Part shown: piece after piece, positions 38,159-47,235 of the stretch
Layout of the letters: each line of letters starts with the position of its first letter
How positions within the stretch are numbered: position 1 is the first letter of the stretch
Source: Saccharomyces uvarum
Taxonomy: Eukaryota; Ascomycota; Saccharomycetes; Saccharomycetales; Saccharomycetaceae
Length of the DNA stretch: 64,000 nucleotides
Reading direction: 5' to 3'
Assembly: GCA_947243795.1 (NCBI GenBank)
Contig: OX365932.1
Coordinates: forward strand, 434,001 to 498,000
The notes under the pieces: model-generated
Database searches by the model: none
Told to the model about the DNA's origin: nothing
The model's input: only the letters and a program-made list of their open reading frames with translations
Translations under genes and position numbers: made by a program

Positions 38159-38618
38159 GCAGACTCTCTTAGTTGTCCTCTTAGCTTCCTCTGCACTAGT
38201 GGTCTTAAAACCTCATTGCATTCTCTTTTGGGTTAGCAGAAATTTTTCGCATATTTCGCTCTCATCGCTCGAAAAAAGTGAAAAAAAAAATATTAATCAT
38301 TAGAAGGATGTGAGAGTGTCAAAGGGTGAGTGTTTTTGCTGCAGCGTAAAATATATATATATTATATGCTCGTGTGGCGATACGATTATTACCAGGACGC
38401 CATAGACGATTTGTCTTGTAGTGTGTGTATATTGGTCACGGCATGCCGGTCCAAGCAACTGGTATAAGAACAGGGTGCTGTCAGATGTTACCCTGAGAAA
38501 ACAGCCTGTCTCTATGTTAGTTGTTAATTAAGAATACCTGGCTTTATAGACACATAATGAACGATCGCAGCAAGTGACAAAGCTCCTCATACCCAGTGTA
38601 TTATCCAGATATCTAGAA
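38159..38618. promoter_or_regulatory. Divergent MYG1/COG3 promoter
   Basis: This region of about 460 bp has an A-rich tract near 38277-38295 and a TATA-like ATATATATATATTATAT near 38350-38367. I see no additional gene. Confidence 0.5.
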
Positions 38619-41024
38619 ATGGGCAGAAGTAGGAGGGATTCGTTGGTCCGGGACATTGCGTCCCATCCGGCGACGGTAGAAACTCAGAGCATTGTGGGCT
38701 TATTGGATGATTCTTACCTGTTCGACAAGTTGAAAAAACTGTCACTGGCGGTAGAGAATTCAGAGGACATGCAAACGGTCAGTGACTCAGAGAGCCGGCT
38801 AGACGCTAACGAGTCCGAAGCTGCGTCGTCTGTAAACGGAAACAAGACAGACAAGTACTCGTATTATAATACCTACTTGGACCAATTGAACACGAAAATT
38901 GATGAGTACAAGGTCGTTCTGGACCAGACACGCCAGGTCAATGATCAATTGAACGGGTCCATCGAGAAATTCCAAAAAATTTCTCAGGATACCGCCGTGT
39001 TTATCGATGAAACTAAGACATTCCACGAAAAGCAGTCAAAACTGAGCCATTTGACCAAGTCCATCCCCAAGACGTTGCACTATTTTGAAGCTTTGGGCCC
39101 CATAATGAGGCGTTTGAACCATGCGACTTCCCCCGCTATCGTCAAGAAAGGCTCCTTCATTACGATGTTGGCCACGATAGATGAATCTTTGCACTTTTTG
39201 GATGAGAATAGTCAATTTAAAGATGCTGCGGCGTACAGAATTAAGTTTAAGCAATGCTTGATCAGGGCTTGTGAATTGGTTTCCCATTTTTTGCAAAACT
39301 TGTTAAAACAAACAAATCAAGAAATTTTGGATAAGACAAAAAATAAAAACTCGTTGTCTGGACTACCGTCGAGTACAAGAGACGCATTCTTGTATAGTAA
39401 GTTCTCCACCATAGCTGACACTTTCAAAACCCAGGCGCGTGAGATTGTCAATAGAGTCAATGACAAGGCGTACTACAGATATCACGACGAATTGAACTCT
39501 ATTCTTTATGAATGCTTCAATCATTATTTCCAGACGCGTTTGAAACTATTAACGCCTGTCATTTGGTCACACATTGACGAAACCATCGTTAAGGATAAAG
39601 ATCTCGACTTGGTCAAGTTTATTCAGGACGGTAAAGCTTACTTTCAACAGCTATGCACGGATGAGTATAAGCTTTTCGTCGAGTTCTTCCCTGAAAAAGA
39701 ATGTCGTTTCAAGATCAACCAATGGTTTTTACAGCTATGCGAGCCACTTTATGATTCCATAAGAATTAGAGTTTTGAAAGAGACAGATATTTCGACTTTG
39801 TGTGACTCTGTGACTTTGTTTGCACCATACTATGAGTTTGAAGAAGGTTCTGAAGAGTATTTGAGGCAATTTACCGATATTCAATACGATAAATTGTTTG
39901 AACCAATTGTTCACAAGGTACAAGCTAGATTGATCTTGAGGGTTCAGATTTACGTTCAACAAAATATTCTAAGCTATAAGCCTTCAAAAGATGTTTTCAT
40001 GATTTCAAATAGAAGGAAAAATTTAAAGGCTAACTCAAATGAAGACGACAAGAAAACAACCAATGCCAAAAATGGTTCAGATTCTTTGTTAGATTCTTAT
40101 TTGTCTTCTCTCAAAAATAGAAATATTCTATCCATTTCCGACGATGATGCAGATGAGAAATATATTGATTCGGAAGGAACAAACGATAAAATTTCACAAT
40201 TGCAAACTTACTATCCACCCTTGTTAAAGACCCTGGCCTTGTTGTCTAAAATTTATGAAATGATCAACTCCGTGGTGTTTGATGATATGGCCCATCATAT
40301 AGTTCACGATTGTATCATATCTTTGAGAAAAGCTTACGATATGGTAATTAGATCATCGGCAGGAAAATCAGATATTAACAATCTGGATGTTTCATTGGCA
40401 TATTTGAAAAACCTATTGTTGTTGCGTGACTCCATACAAAATTTCAATATTCAATATACCGTTAATGAAACTTACCTGGATTTTTCTGGTGTGGAAGGAT
40501 TTTTCAAATCACTTAAAGAAAATGGTAGAAATGTGTTAAAGAAAACAAATTCATCCACGATCTTGGTTCTAGCAAGGGAATTGGTCCCTAAAGTTGTAAA
40601 CAATATGGTGGATGCACGTACAGAACTAATCTCCGAGTTGAGAAATGTCATAAAGGACTTTACTGAAAATACCTCTTTAGAACTCATTGACGATACTTTG
40701 GATATTAACAACGGCGAAGATTTATTATCAAGAAATTTAAAATTAAGGGAAAATATAAAGGCCAGACTGCCCAGAATATACGAACAAATATTGAATTACA
40801 TCGACGACCAAGATATTGTTGTCAACTTATTGGATGCTGTGCAAGAGTTAATTACACAGTCCTATTCCAAATATTATGAAAATATAAGTGAATTGGCGGA
40901 AAATGGGAAATTAGGTAAGGATCAAGTTGCCGATGTCATGTATTTAGATGTTTTTGCAGATTTTTTCGCCAAAGAAGTAGCAGACATTCTAAAAGATGAT
41001 GGCGTGAATACCGAAACAAAGTAA
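38619..41024 (+). CDS. COG3: Conserved oligomeric Golgi complex subunit 3
   Basis: The product is 801 aa, exactly the S. cerevisiae length when started at the ATG of MGRSRRDSLVRD; 15 in-frame codons upstream are discarded. Cog3 is an essential lobe-A subunit of the COG tether, which captures retrograde vesicles at the cis-Golgi. A coiled-coil segment lies at about 80-150. The Sec34-family core (MRRLNHATSPAIVKK, LYECFNHYFQTR, PEKECRFKINQW) continues to the end. A variable acidic linker lies at about 465-520. No catalytic residues are expected. Confidence 0.97.
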   Translation: MGRSRRDSLVRDIASHPATVETQSIVGLLDDSYLFDKLKKLSLAVENSEDMQTVSDSESRLDANESEAASSVNGNKTDKYSYYNTYLDQLNTKIDEYKVVLDQTRQVNDQLNGSIEKFQKISQDTAVFIDETKTFHEKQSKLSHLTKSIPKTLHYFEALGPIMRRLNHATSPAIVKKGSFITMLATIDESLHFLDENSQFKDAAAYRIKFKQCLIRACELVSHFLQNLLKQTNQEILDKTKNKNSLSGLPSSTRDAFLYSKFSTIADTFKTQAREIVNRVNDKAYYRYHDELNSILYECFNHYFQTRLKLLTPVIWSHIDETIVKDKDLDLVKFIQDGKAYFQQLCTDEYKLFVEFFPEKECRFKINQWFLQLCEPLYDSIRIRVLKETDISTLCDSVTLFAPYYEFEEGSEEYLRQFTDIQYDKLFEPIVHKVQARLILRVQIYVQQNILSYKPSKDVFMISNRRKNLKANSNEDDKKTTNAKNGSDSLLDSYLSSLKNRNILSISDDDADEKYIDSEGTNDKISQLQTYYPPLLKTLALLSKIYEMINSVVFDDMAHHIVHDCIISLRKAYDMVIRSSAGKSDINNLDVSLAYLKNLLLLRDSIQNFNIQYTVNETYLDFSGVEGFFKSLKENGRNVLKKTNSSTILVLARELVPKVVNNMVDARTELISELRNVIKDFTENTSLELIDDTLDINNGEDLLSRNLKLRENIKARLPRIYEQILNYIDDQDIVVNLLDAVQELITQSYSKYYENISELAENGKLGKDQVADVMYLDVFADFFAKEVADILKDDGVNTETK

Positions 41025-41180
41025 ATGAATGCTTCTTATTTATAGATTAAAAATTGTCTGTCATACGTAAAAATGATATCAGCGAAAATATATATATTAG
41101 GTAAGTGAGTTCAGAATTTTCAAGTCTGAAATAACACTAATATTATTGAGTAACCAAAAAAAATACACTAAAAAAGAAAA

Positions 41181-41252
41181 CTCCGATACGGGGAGTCGAA
41201 CCCCGGTCTCCACGGTGAAAGCGTGATGTGATAGCCGTTACACTATATCGGA
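41181..41252 (-). tRNA. tRNA-Glu (anticodon TTC)
   Basis: This 72-nt gene reads TCCGATA on the minus strand, with anticodon loop CTTTCAC and the T arm GGGGTTCGACTCCCC, and ends TATCGGA plus G. All stems are intact. A T run lies just downstream on the transcribed strand. It matches the abundant yeast tRNA-Glu(UUC). Confidence 0.96.
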
Positions 41253-41394
41253 TTTAATTATATGATTTTTTAAATATAAAAACGGACTAGGCAAATTATA
41301 GCCGAAGAACAGCACGATCAGCTTTCAATCAAAACACGTCGGAAATGCACTAGCTACGGTGCCCATACGAGATCATTAATATTAGTAAAAAAAT

Positions 41395-41500
41395 TGAGAC
41401 GGACAGGAATTGAACCTGCAACCCTTCGATTGCAATCGTATTCCTTGGAATTTCCAAGATTTAATTGGAGTCGAAAGCTCTACCATTGAGCCACCGCTTC
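41395..41500 (-). tRNA. tRNA-Trp (anticodon CCA) with a 34-nt intron
   Basis: On the minus strand it begins GAAGCGG, with the anticodon in CGACTCCA. The anticodon loop is interrupted by the usual yeast tRNA-Trp intron (starting after CCAA). The T arm is TTCAATT, and the 3' acceptor strand is CCGTCTC plus A. The total of 106 nt is as in S. cerevisiae. The acceptor strands give an A3-C70 mismatch where S. cerevisiae, as I recall, has CCGTTTC and a full A-T pair. A T run follows as terminator. It may be a functional variant or a weakened copy. Confidence 0.93.
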
Positions 41501-41921
41501 AACTTGAAATTTTGGAGTCTCATAATGGGATACCTCACCTATAGAATTATAACACCACCTACTTCTGACCGCACCGCATTTGAAATAGACTTATTATGAC
41601 ACACAAGAGATTAGAATTATTGCCATGTTAGGAAATATATCCAGGAACGTGACCCTGGTTGAGTGGATCACCTGAAATATATAGGATAAGTAACATTCTG
41701 TGAACCAAGTCGATAGATTGTTTCAGCAACGTGGTTACTTCCCTAAGATCGTCAATATTGCTAAAGTATTCCGGTATTATACGACGTAATACGACATGAA
41801 ACTATTGCAAGAGCATTCTCTTTATGTAGTATCGAACCCCTGTATGGATATATATATTTCAATTTTCAATAGAATCCGGTATGTGTTCGAAAAACAGTCA
41901 CTATTCTGCTTCATGGTTTTT
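41501..41921. other. Upstream flank of tRNA-Trp
   Basis: This is about 420 bp of AT-rich sequence with no gene or LTR that I can identify. Confidence 0.4.
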
Positions 41922-42073
41922 TGTTGATAATTAGATAGTTTAGTAAGTAGAAATAATTAAGAATAAGCAGTTTCTTTCTTATTATATAAGAGAGGTATAT
42001 AAAACACACGCTGATTGGTTATATGAAACCCAATGGTTCAAACATAATTTAGAACATTAATAATAAGTTATCA
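41922..42073 (+). repeat. Short LTR-like repeat, most complete copy (3 of 3)
   Basis: It begins TGTTGATAATTAG and ends TTATCA, so its ends carry the short inverted repeat TGATAA/TTATCA expected of a yeast LTR. It has a good TATA block (GAGGTATATAAAACACACGC) followed by GGTTATATGAAACCCAATGG. Fragments of the same sequence lie at 3819-3933 and 22754-22877, both beside tRNA genes. It is upstream of tRNA-Trp. It is not delta, and I cannot fix the Ty family (sigma, tau or Ty5-like). Confidence 0.5.
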
Positions 42074-42192
42074 GGTATAACTCATCTCCTTATATGAAAA
42101 AAAATTCATCTACTCGATGATCAATTAACATAAAACAATGGAAAAAAAAACTACCGATAATAGAAAGACGCATTAGAATCCAAGATAAGGTG

Positions 42193-42522
42193 ATGTCCGA
42201 ACTTAAAGTGTATGCATTGGATTGGGACAGTATTTACTTCCCTTTGTATTTGACGTAATTTCTTTTTACTAACATTGCAACTGATCGTTGAATATATTGA
42301 TTATTTCTGCACAGAGTATCGAGAAAGGATCTTTATGATGAAGAAAGAAAAATAGGAAACTATAGAGGGTACGAGAGCAGTGGTGGTAACAATAAAGAGG
42401 AAGCAGATGTATTGATACCGCCAACAGAATTTGAATTTGTTGAAGTTGAAAGAACCGGCTCACCATCAGACTCTAAAGCAAATGACGATCAATTAATAGG
42501 TCTTTATACTCGTCTTCATTAA
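42193..42522 (+). CDS. Candidate intron-containing small gene, unrecognised (exons 42193-42209 and 42315-42522)
   Basis: Exon 1 is 17 nt: ATG TCC GAA CTT AAA GT. The intron (42210-42314, 105 nt) opens with GTATGC, one base off the yeast consensus GTATGT. It has a perfect TACTAAC branch site at 42267-42273 preceded by a pyrimidine tract. It closes at CACAG, the first AG after the branch point. Joining the exons restores one frame of 74 codons with no stop until TAA at 42520. The product is hydrophilic and mixed-charge, with SRKDLYDEERKIGNYRGYE near the start, IPPTEFEFVEVERTGSPSDS in the middle and LIGLYTRLH at the end. It has no signal peptide or membrane segment. A 12-codon upstream ORF (42138-42176) precedes it. 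I do not recognise the product. It could be a lineage-retained gene or the decaying front of a longer one. Confidence 0.5.
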
Positions 42523-43770
42523 GTATGTTTGTTTCAGTTCAACATAATTAATACCATATTAAAGAATGTTCGAGATCACCTATTTGGACATAAAGAATGT
42601 TATGTCCAAGATCACCTTATTCCAACACTTTTGTTTATTGATACTCTTCTGTTAAAGAATAATTGAAATGAAGAACGGGAATGAACATTATATTCCACAT
42701 CAGATCTACCACACATGTACGTCTGTATGCTTAGGGTTCTTCGTTGAGTATTCGAGCTTTATTTTCAATGAGTGTACACGTTCTGTGGTATCGCGACGTC
42801 ATGTGTGAGTTATGGTCTAACAGTCATCGTATCTCGACGTTGATGTGGTTCGTAGCGATAGTTATCTACTTCATGTGAGGTAGTATGATGTGCCACTATC
42901 AAGTTGAACCTGATCGAACGTGGACCTGGCTGAACTAGCCAGAGTACCCAGTTGATGAGGTCATTGTTGAGGCTCTTAGGGAGTGCATCTTACAAATTTA
43001 ACAGGCCATTAGGTTTGTACTACTAGGTGGTAGGTGAAAGTTGTTCCTTCATCAACCAATGAATGTTGGTTCTTGTTTAGCGCAAACCGTTAACCTACTC
43101 ATCCTCTCGTCGCTTGCTGTTATTAACATCATTCAATTATTGAGTTATTGAAATAATAAATAAATGTGGATTCATTCTTAGTCGATGAAGAAAATATATT
43201 TGTTTATATATGCGAGAACGCGTTGTCTAGTTTTTAAACTCTCAGTGATAAAATTAGCAGTAATTTGGGTTGCAGAACATTGGTGTCGTTTCAATTGCTA
43301 TAAAGATTTACTACCAAATCTTCAAATATGTGTCACAGTCAAATGCGAAAACAAGAACTTAACGCTGCCAAACTTTACCAAATCTGGGAGAGTACTTGAT
43401 ATAAGCTAGACGGTCTAGGAAGTTTCAAACAAGGTGACCAGGTATAGCTCATCATCATCTTTCATACTCTTTTTGGTTCATCGTAGTACGACTCTGGTTT
43501 ATATTCACAGCCAACCATGTTTAAATCAACACTGCAATCTCTGCACTATCACTTTTAAATTTAATTTAATCATTATTTTATTTCTTGCTATCGCCATGAA
43601 TATTTTTTCATGATAAAGAATTAAAATAATGAGATTAACCTGGATATAAACAATTATTTAACGTTCTAATGAGTATTTTCCGTACGTAAAAAGTTCGATG
43701 CATAAGAGAGAAAAGAAGAATATATAAGCGTATACAAAAGAGCTGTAAAAAAAGGGGGTTGATAGCTCTG
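42523..43770. other. Unassigned intergenic region between the spliced ORF and YER158C
   Basis: This is about 1.25 kb. The part from about 42700 to 43100 is less AT-rich than its surroundings and looks foreign to the local promoter style. One ATG-initiated frame, 43185-43409 (74 codons), has a hydrophobic N-terminal half (KLSVIKLAVIWVA), but I can link it to no family. I see no tRNA or LTR here. Confidence 0.4.
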
Positions 43771-45450
43771 TCATAAGTAGTAATGCGTATACCTGGTGCT
43801 ATTTTGGTGGACACGCATTTCTCTTCTTTTGAACTCATTTACCTCCATCTTAATTTCAATATTGGATATGTTTTTAGTGGAAGAGAAATTATTACCAGTA
43901 AAAGCGGAAGGGTTAGCAATGTCTTGACTTTTCACTTTAGAAAAATTATCTAGAAAGGAATTGTCACATCTACAATAGTCAACAGGAGACCATGTCTCGT
44001 TTACGTAAATTTCGTTAGCGAACCGTAAGGACTTGGCGGCATTTTTGGATTTTGATGACATTGAGGAGAGTGCTGGAGTTGGTGAAGAAGAAGATATCGA
44101 TTGGGTTGGGCCACGGGAAACCAATGAAGACGAGGAGGAGGAAGAAGGGTCTGGTGATGATGGTGGAGAGTTGATAAAGGAAGAATTAGGGGCCTCTGCA
44201 ACGGTAGAAAGAGAAGAGGGAACAGATGCAGTCAGAGGTATTTTATTTAAATACACGGTAGACCATTCATCTCGTAAACGCCTCAAAAATACGCTGGTCT
44301 TTTCTACCGGAGTGACGTCCTCATTAGATGAATCTTGATTAGAGTAATATAACTTAGTCGTTCGTTTGTCAGACAGAGTAGGTCTATTTGGCGATCTTGG
44401 AGGTGGAATTATGGGTATCTTGTTACTGTCTCCAAACGCAGCCAATTCGTGTACTAAATCGGAATGTTCAATTGATGGTAAAACCGCTACTTCATTGTTG
44501 ACGGTAAACGAACTTTGCTTTTGGATTTCGACTGGTTGTTCGAGAGACGTGATTGGTTCTGGCACAAATCTCTCTGGATTTTTCCGTTTCTGCTTGGTTT
44601 TGACATTTTCTTCTATGGAATCCGTGGAATTTGGTGATTTGGATGACCAGATTTTCCTGAAAAAGTGTGATATCTTTTTAGAGTTTGATCTTATTAATTT
44701 TGGAGACTCGGGTTCTACCTTTAAACCACCACTATTAGTATAGGTAGTAGTCTCCTTGGGCGACTGATAAGTTGTGGGCGCAGCGGCGGGAAGATTGTTT
44801 ATTGACGATGATTTGGGTATCGATGGGGCTGTCATGAGAGGCAATGACGAAGTAGAAGGGGAATGTGGGAAAGTGGACGGTGGAAGTTTTGCATTTTGGT
44901 TTCTTGGAGTAAAATTTTCACCATTGGGAAATTGAAAAGCAGTTTTCATTTGCTTCCTTTGTAATTGGAAGGGAGTCAGTTCTTTCCTGATACGAGGGTT
45001 TGAATACGTCGGTGGAGACGACCGTAGATTATAACGGTTACCTGTATATCTCTCTGGAATGGACATCAAAGAGTGGCGCTTGGATAGGTTGGGCCTATAA
45101 TTAAATTGGGGGTGCACGTTGTTATCTATAGCACTATTGTTGTTTATGTTTTCATAGCGAGAGGAACGGTTTCTGGTGGAGGGCAGAGACGAAGTCGAGG
45201 AGGAAGCGAAGTTAGGCCTATTGTTGGGGCGCATTGACGCAACTCTAGTATTGTTATCTGTTCTAGGTGTCACAAGCGTTGAATGCCTTTTGGGGACGGC
45301 GACATCTGGCATGTAGAACAAATCTATTGTAGACGAAGATCGGGCATCCACAGCCCTAGGAATATTCATGAAATCTCTTCTTGAAGAAGTGAGCTTGTGG
45401 AAATCATTACCATGCAAACTTCTCCTTGAGGAAGAATTTTGCTGTATCAT
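43771..45450 (-). CDS. Afr1-like protein, ortholog of YER158C
   Basis: The product is 559 aa (about 573 in S. cerevisiae). It is the whole-genome-duplication partner of AFR1, which shapes mating projections and desensitises pheromone receptors; YER158C itself is uncharacterised. It is mostly disordered and rich in Ser, Pro and Asn, with basic patches such as SKKISHFFRKIWSS (about 254-267). A conserved block near residue 470 reads KSLRFANEIYVNETWSP. Its KSLRF could be an RVxF-like docking site for the phosphatase Glc7, which is inference. The C-terminus ends in a short basic helix. Confidence 0.92.
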   Translation of the reverse strand: MIQQNSSSRRSLHGNDFHKLTSSRRDFMNIPRAVDARSSSTIDLFYMPDVAVPKRHSTLVTPRTDNNTRVASMRPNNRPNFASSSTSSLPSTRNRSSRYENINNNSAIDNNVHPQFNYRPNLSKRHSLMSIPERYTGNRYNLRSSPPTYSNPRIRKELTPFQLQRKQMKTAFQFPNGENFTPRNQNAKLPPSTFPHSPSTSSLPLMTAPSIPKSSSINNLPAAAPTTYQSPKETTTYTNSGGLKVEPESPKLIRSNSKKISHFFRKIWSSKSPNSTDSIEENVKTKQKRKNPERFVPEPITSLEQPVEIQKQSSFTVNNEVAVLPSIEHSDLVHELAAFGDSNKIPIIPPPRSPNRPTLSDKRTTKLYYSNQDSSNEDVTPVEKTSVFLRRLRDEWSTVYLNKIPLTASVPSSLSTVAEAPNSSFINSPPSSPDPSSSSSSSLVSRGPTQSISSSSPTPALSSMSSKSKNAAKSLRFANEIYVNETWSPVDYCRCDNSFLDNFSKVKSQDIANPSAFTGNNFSSTKNISNIEIKMEVNEFKRREMRVHQNSTRYTHYYL

Positions 45451-46317
45451 GATAATACAAAAGCGAGGGACAGTAGTAGCGAGGGGTTGCGGCTATCAGA
45501 TTAGCCTTATATAGTGTAGCCTGCCGTTCGAAGAATATAAACTAAAAGGAAAAATAAATCTCTTGTTGTATTCTTCTTCCAGCTGATCAAAGAGGAATGT
45601 AAACAGTCGACAGTATATAAAGCAGCAGCAAAGCAGGGTGAAGCTAAATATAAATGAGAAGCAGATGCAAGAAGCAAGCCTATATTATAAGTTGCAGTCG
45701 CGTTTTTTTGAGGTATTAATATCGAGTAACCATCAACAACCAGAAACCAACAATCAGACAGCCCAGCCTAGCACGTCCAATATGCCTTCTTTGGTGCCTC
45801 GAACGCAACGTAAACCGCAAGAACCTTAACGATTTTCCACGCTGCCTCTTCCGTTGCTGCAAGAATCCTCGATCTAGCCCTTCGTCCGTTTTTTGCACGA
45901 AAAAGAAAAAATTAGCTTTTCTTTTTCCTCATTTCTTGTTTGTCTTTTGCAGAGAAGGCACGCGCAGAAAGATGCTTACTGACGGGGGGTTCCGAGAAAC
46001 CTTAAATGGTGACGGGCGCAGACTGCGGCGTAGGGCCTCGTTCCTGGGTCGTATAAGAGGCTGAGTGCTCGCGCACCCACCCGCGGACCGCGCTATGGGG
46101 GATCGTACGGGGTGACGCATGCTTCATCCCAAACTTTAAGAGCACTCCTTTTCCGAAAAGGGGAAACGCACACACTTGTAGTGTACGAATGCGGAAAAGC
46201 ATACAGATAGATGCGCCGGTTGTCATTGATACGTACGTGATTACATTTCGTCCTTGATAATAAAATATATATATATAGATTTGGTTTATATTACATTACA
46301 TTACATCATGTTTATGC
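45451..46317. promoter_or_regulatory. YER158C upstream region and BUR6 3' flank
   Basis: This is about 870 bp. A TATA-like element for YER158C lies at about 45507-45513, and another in plus orientation (GTATATAAAG) at about 45612-45621. A small open frame at 45665-45829 is listed separately. The 46000-46150 stretch is GC-rich and contains CCGCGGACCGCG-like sequence. I identify no RNA gene. Confidence 0.4.
45665..45829 (+). CDS. Possible small ORF, unrecognised
   Basis: This is 54 codons from the first in-frame ATG. The N-terminal part (EASLYYKLQSRFFEVLI) could form an amphipathic helix, and the rest is Gln/Pro/Thr-rich. Codon choice looks yeast-like, and a TATA-like element lies about 45 bp upstream. 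Against it: an out-of-frame ATG ten bases upstream (45655) opens a 21-codon frame, and I know no homolog. I give it only as a candidate. Confidence 0.25.
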   Translation: MQEASLYYKLQSRFFEVLISSNHQQPETNNQTAQPSTSNMPSLVPRTQRKPQEP

Positions 46318-46761
46318 TTATGCACTCTCCTCCTCCTCCTCTTCCTCCTCCTCCTCCTGTGCTTGGCTTTCTTCCGCGCACACACCCTCCCTTAGAAAAT
46401 CGAACTTTTCGTCGTTTAGTATCGTCTTTTTCAATATGTCGGCGGTTATTCTCTTTGTTCCTTGATCTCTTGCCATGTCCCCGCTTTTTTTCACCAACAG
46501 CGCTATGAAGAACTCTAGCGACCTGCCCGCTATTACTGGTGTGGCTTGTGACACCTTCCCTATATCCTCGTCCGTTTGCATTATCTTCTTCACCTTGGCA
46601 GGTGGGAAGTGCGTCTTTATTCTGTCGAACACGTCCCTTAACTCGCCATTGTTCGGCGAGCCGCTGCCCGAATGATCAACTGCACCTTCTCCGGCGTCGA
46701 GTGACACCTCATGTTCCGGTTTTATAGGTGGCAGCTGCGTTGTTATTGGTATTTGCTCCAT
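46318..46761 (-). CDS. BUR6: NC2-alpha (Dr1-associated) transcription regulator Bur6
   Basis: The product is 147 aa (142 in S. cerevisiae). With Ncb2 it forms NC2, which binds TBP on promoter DNA and can repress or help initiation. A variable N-terminus leads to the histone fold (about 43-125), starting DVFDRIKTHFPPAKVKKIMQTDEDIG and including LEFFIALLVKKS. The C-terminus carries a polyglutamate run encoded by a GAG-type triplet repeat, longer than in S. cerevisiae and explaining the extra length. It lies near its functional partner SPT15 only by chromosomal coincidence. Confidence 0.97.
   Translation of the reverse strand: MEQIPITTQLPPIKPEHEVSLDAGEGAVDHSGSGSPNNGELRDVFDRIKTHFPPAKVKKIMQTDEDIGKVSQATPVIAGRSLEFFIALLVKKSGDMARDQGTKRITADILKKTILNDEKFDFLREGVCAEESQAQEEEEEEEEEESA
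46324..46358. repeat. CTC/GAG triplet microsatellite encoding the Bur6 polyglutamate tail
   Basis: CTC triplets on the plus strand, with one CTT interruption, read as glutamate codons on the minus strand within BUR6. It is likely length-variable. Confidence 0.85.
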
Positions 46762-47162
46762 CTGTTCAAAATTTCAAAGAGCTTTCAGTCTGTAGTTGTT
46801 GAGATATGAATTTTTTTTTTTCGTGTCGTGTTTTATTTCTTTTTCCTTTTTTGGTTCTGATACCCCAAAGAATGTTTTTTGAATGCGTTTGGTTTTGCTT
46901 TTTCTATTTCTTAATGCATTGCATGCCCTTTTTTCTCAACTTTATGTGTTTTAAGGGTAATAGAGAAACATCACGCTAGCGGACGAAAAAAAAAAAAAAA
47001 ACTGAATTAATACTCGGCCTGGAAAAATCTTCTCCTTAAATACAAAAAAGATCTTTTCCGTTTTCTGTCATAGAACACGGACAAAGAAAAAACAAAGAAA
47101 AAAATTTCCCCCGGAGTTATTGTGCCGGGTATTATTCTTGGAGTGTATTAGAAAAAATAATT
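46762..47162. promoter_or_regulatory. BUR6 upstream region
   Basis: This is about 400 bp with strong T and A tracts (near 46809-46860 and 46985-47001). I see no gene before the tRNA-Arg. Confidence 0.45.
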
Positions 47163-47235
47163 CTTCCCCGCCAGGACTTGAACCTGGAATCTTCTGGTTC
47201 GTAGCCAGACGCCGTGACCATTGGGCCACGAGGAA
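47163..47235 (-). tRNA. tRNA-Arg (anticodon ACG)
   Basis: This 73-nt gene reads TTCCTCG on the minus strand, with anticodon loop CTACGAA and the T arm CCAGGTTCAAGTCCTGG, and ends CGGGGAA plus G. All stems pair. A T-rich run follows on the transcribed strand. In S. cerevisiae a full Ty1 (YER160C) occupies this interval; here only LTR sequence remains upstream of the tRNA. Confidence 0.96.

Noticed and set aside
42210-42314. Alternative donors GTATTT at about 42230 and 42245 for the candidate intron
   Set aside because: The first breaks the reading frame after splicing; the second is in phase but only about 27 nt from the branch point, shorter than yeast introns normally allow.
43185-43409. 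ATG-initiated 74-codon frame in the COG3-YER158C gap
   Set aside because: No recognisable family and no splice or promoter support; noted within the unassigned region but not called as a gene.
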